DNA of 64,000 nt from Rhodococcus sp. W8901 (lineage in GTDB: Bacteria > Actinomycetota > Actinomycetes > Mycobacteriales > Mycobacteriaceae). Shown piece by piece: positions 62,590 through 64,000 of the stretch (the stretch's first letter is position 1; each line of letters begins with the position of its first letter). Location of the stretch: contig NZ_CP054690.1 in assembly GCF_013348805.1 (NCBI RefSeq), positions 620,001 to 684,000 on the forward strand, written 5' to 3'. Below the pieces are notes generated by a model. That model had not been told where the DNA came from, searched no databases, and worked only from the letters and a program-made list of their open reading frames with translations. The translations under genes and the position numbers were made by a program.

Positions 62590-62766
62590 TCCTCCTAGAT
62601 CTTAACGGGTTCTTTGCAACCGTTCAGTCGGTAACCGTCGGTTGCGACTTCGTGTGCGCGCCGTGTTCAATTCCTAAGGTTTGGGATGGATTTCCATTCA
62701 GTGGAACTTTGGGAACCAGCTCACGGGCGGGGGAGCCATCGAGATGTTTGTGCAGGAGATTGTCAC

Positions 62767-64000
62767 GTGAGCAAGGATGTCGAGTCCGCCGAGCGCGGAC
62801 AGGACGAGTTATCGACGGCCGGCGCCCCGGCGGACGCGTCGACGGTGGGCGGCGTCCCGCGCAGCCGCATCGTCGTCGCGAGCATGGTCGGAACCTCGAT
62901 CGAGTTCTACGACTTCTACATCTATGCGACGGCCGCGGTATCGGTCTTCCCGCACCTGTTCTTCCCCAAGGGCAACGACACCACCGCGCTGCTGGCGTCG
63001 TTCGCGACGTTCGGTCTGGCGTTCGTCGCCCGGCCGCTCGGTTCCATCCTGTTCGGTCACTTCGGTGACCGCATCGGTCGCAAGGCCACGCTCGTCGGAT
63101 CGCTGCTCACGATGGGCATCGCGACGTTCCTGATCGGCCTGCTGCCCACCTATCACGCGGTGGGGCTTTGGGCGCCGGCGCTGCTGGCCCTGATGCGTTT
63201 CTGCCAGGGTCTCGGCCTCGGCGGTGAGTGGTCCGGCGCGGCACTGCTGGCGACGGAGACCGCGAAGAGCGGCAAGCGGGCGTGGGCCGCGATGTGGCCG
63301 CAGTTGGGCGCACCGATCGGGTTCTTCTTCGCCAACGGCCTGTTCCTGCTGATCACGCTCACTCTCGGCTACACCAGCAGCTCCGATCCCGACCTCGACA
63401 GCGCATTCCTGTCGTGGGGCTGGCGAATTCCGTTCCTGTTGAGCGCGCTGATGGTGATGATCGGTCTGTACGTGCGCCTCAAGCTCGAGGAGACGCCGGT
63501 GTTCGCCCGGGCCGTCGCCAACGGCGAGAAGGTCAAGACCCCGCTCAAGGAGGTCTTCAAGACCAGCTGGCGTCAGCTGATCATCGGCACGTTCGTGATG
63601 CTCGCGACGTACACGCTCTTCTACATCATGACCACGTGGGTGCTCAGCTACGGGACCGGCAAGACCGCCGCTGACGGCGGGTACGGTGCCGGATTCCAGT
63701 ACCGCGACTTCCTGGTTCTGCAGTTGGTGGCGGTGCTGTTCTTCGCGGCCACCATCCCGCTCGCCGGTTGGCTCGCCGACCGCTACGGGCGCCGCATCAC
63801 GCTGCTGGTCATCACCGCCGCCATGATGGTCTTCGGTCTGACGTTCGGTCTCCTCCTCGGGACCGAGGGCATGACCGATGCCCGGATGCTGGTCTTCCTG
63901 ATCATCGGCATGGTGTTGATGGGCCTGACGTTCGGCCCGATGAGTGCGGTGCTGCCGGAGTTGTTCCCGACCAATGTCCGGTACACGGGCTCCGGCATCG
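62767..64000 (+). CDS. MHS-family MFS transporter, 3' truncated by window edge
   Basis: The frame opens at GTG 62767 (GGAG upstream) and runs to the last base without a stop: 411 codons are visible. SIEFYDFYIYATAAVSVFPH, GHFGDRIGRKATLVG and RFCQGLGLGGEWSGAALL are the MHS-family signatures. The end PELFPTNVRYTGSGI is helix 10-11 region, so about 40-60 residues are missing. Substrate unknown, related to the transporter at 51635. Confidence 0.88.
   Translation, partial: MSKDVESAERGQDELSTAGAPADASTVGGVPRSRIVVASMVGTSIEFYDFYIYATAAVSVFPHLFFPKGNDTTALLASFATFGLAFVARPLGSILFGHFGDRIGRKATLVGSLLTMGIATFLIGLLPTYHAVGLWAPALLALMRFCQGLGLGGEWSGAALLATETAKSGKRAWAAMWPQLGAPIGFFFANGLFLLITLTLGYTSSSDPDLDSAFLSWGWRIPFLLSALMVMIGLYVRLKLEETPVFARAVANGEKVKTPLKEVFKTSWRQLIIGTFVMLATYTLFYIMTTWVLSYGTGKTAADGGYGAGFQYRDFLVLQLVAVLFFAATIPLAGWLADRYGRRITLLVITAAMMVFGLTFGLLLGTEGMTDARMLVFLIIGMVLMGLTFGPMSAVLPELFPTNVRYTGSGI

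Overview
The window is about 64 kb of high-GC actinobacterial chromosome. It has WhiB, IdeR-, KstR- and Crp-type features, Tat and lipoprotein exports, many GTG and TTG starts, and long runs of 1-4 nt gene overlaps. The blocks at 30.5-31.5 kb, 34.5-43.8 kb and 55-61 kb (metallophosphoesterase, ponA2, whiB4, two ArsA-like ATPases, DUF4177 protein, RidA protein, metallo-beta-lactamase, crp, membrane protein, nth, thioredoxin-like, Nudix, marP, ephE-like, holin-like) reproduce the Mycobacterium tuberculosis Rv3669-Rv3683 neighbourhood. Together with the cholesterol oxidase and gene style, this points to a Rhodococcus-like member of the Mycobacteriales. The species call is inference.

Layout. 0-12.5 kb: end of an acyl-CoA carboxylase gene, small membrane and secreted proteins, an internally deleted sigma factor, a Tat-exported multicopper oxidase, a broken AI-2E permease fragment, and a sulfatase / HAD phosphatase / formylglycine-generating-enzyme operon. 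12.5-15.1 kb: furA-katA peroxide-defence pair with a leaderless-looking promoter, a strong terminator and a 20-residue membrane microprotein. 15-25.2 kb: a YhgE/Pip-like membrane protein, a coupled GPH-type transporter and PLP decarboxylase, a YdjM-like hydrolase, a Tat-exported cholesterol oxidase with a KstR-like operator, and an IdeR-boxed iron-siderophore binding lipoprotein.

25.3-30.4 kb: a 5-kb element integrated at the 3' end of tRNA-Pro(CGG), flanked by 50-bp direct repeats. It carries a four-gene type VII secretion-associated cassette (ESX target protein, WXG-like/DUF1023 hydrolase, LppA-like lipoprotein, YbaB/EbfC-like protein), a truncated IS481 transposase, a frameshifted ribbon-helix-helix gene and an internally deleted integrase. 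The element therefore looks immobilised.

30.5-47 kb: the conserved ponA2-whiB4-ArsA-MBL block, with an SDR and TetR insertion and a SNF2/SWIM helicase pair. 47.2-55 kb: a catabolic cluster for 3-hydroxyanthranilate (the lower kynurenine / nitrobenzoate meta pathway): 3-hydroxyanthranilate 3,4-dioxygenase, ACMS decarboxylase, aminomuconate semialdehyde dehydrogenase, RidA-type aminomuconate deaminase, oxalocrotonate decarboxylase/hydratase, an MHS transporter, a LysR regulator and a formamidase-like hydrolase. It sits between genes that are adjacent in mycobacteria. 55-64 kb: crp, nth-to-marP operon, ephE-like hydrolase, holin-like protein, nhaA and a second MHS transporter cut by the window end.

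No rRNA or CRISPR was seen, and only one intact tRNA. All assignments come from reading the sequence and recalled family knowledge. No database search was run.
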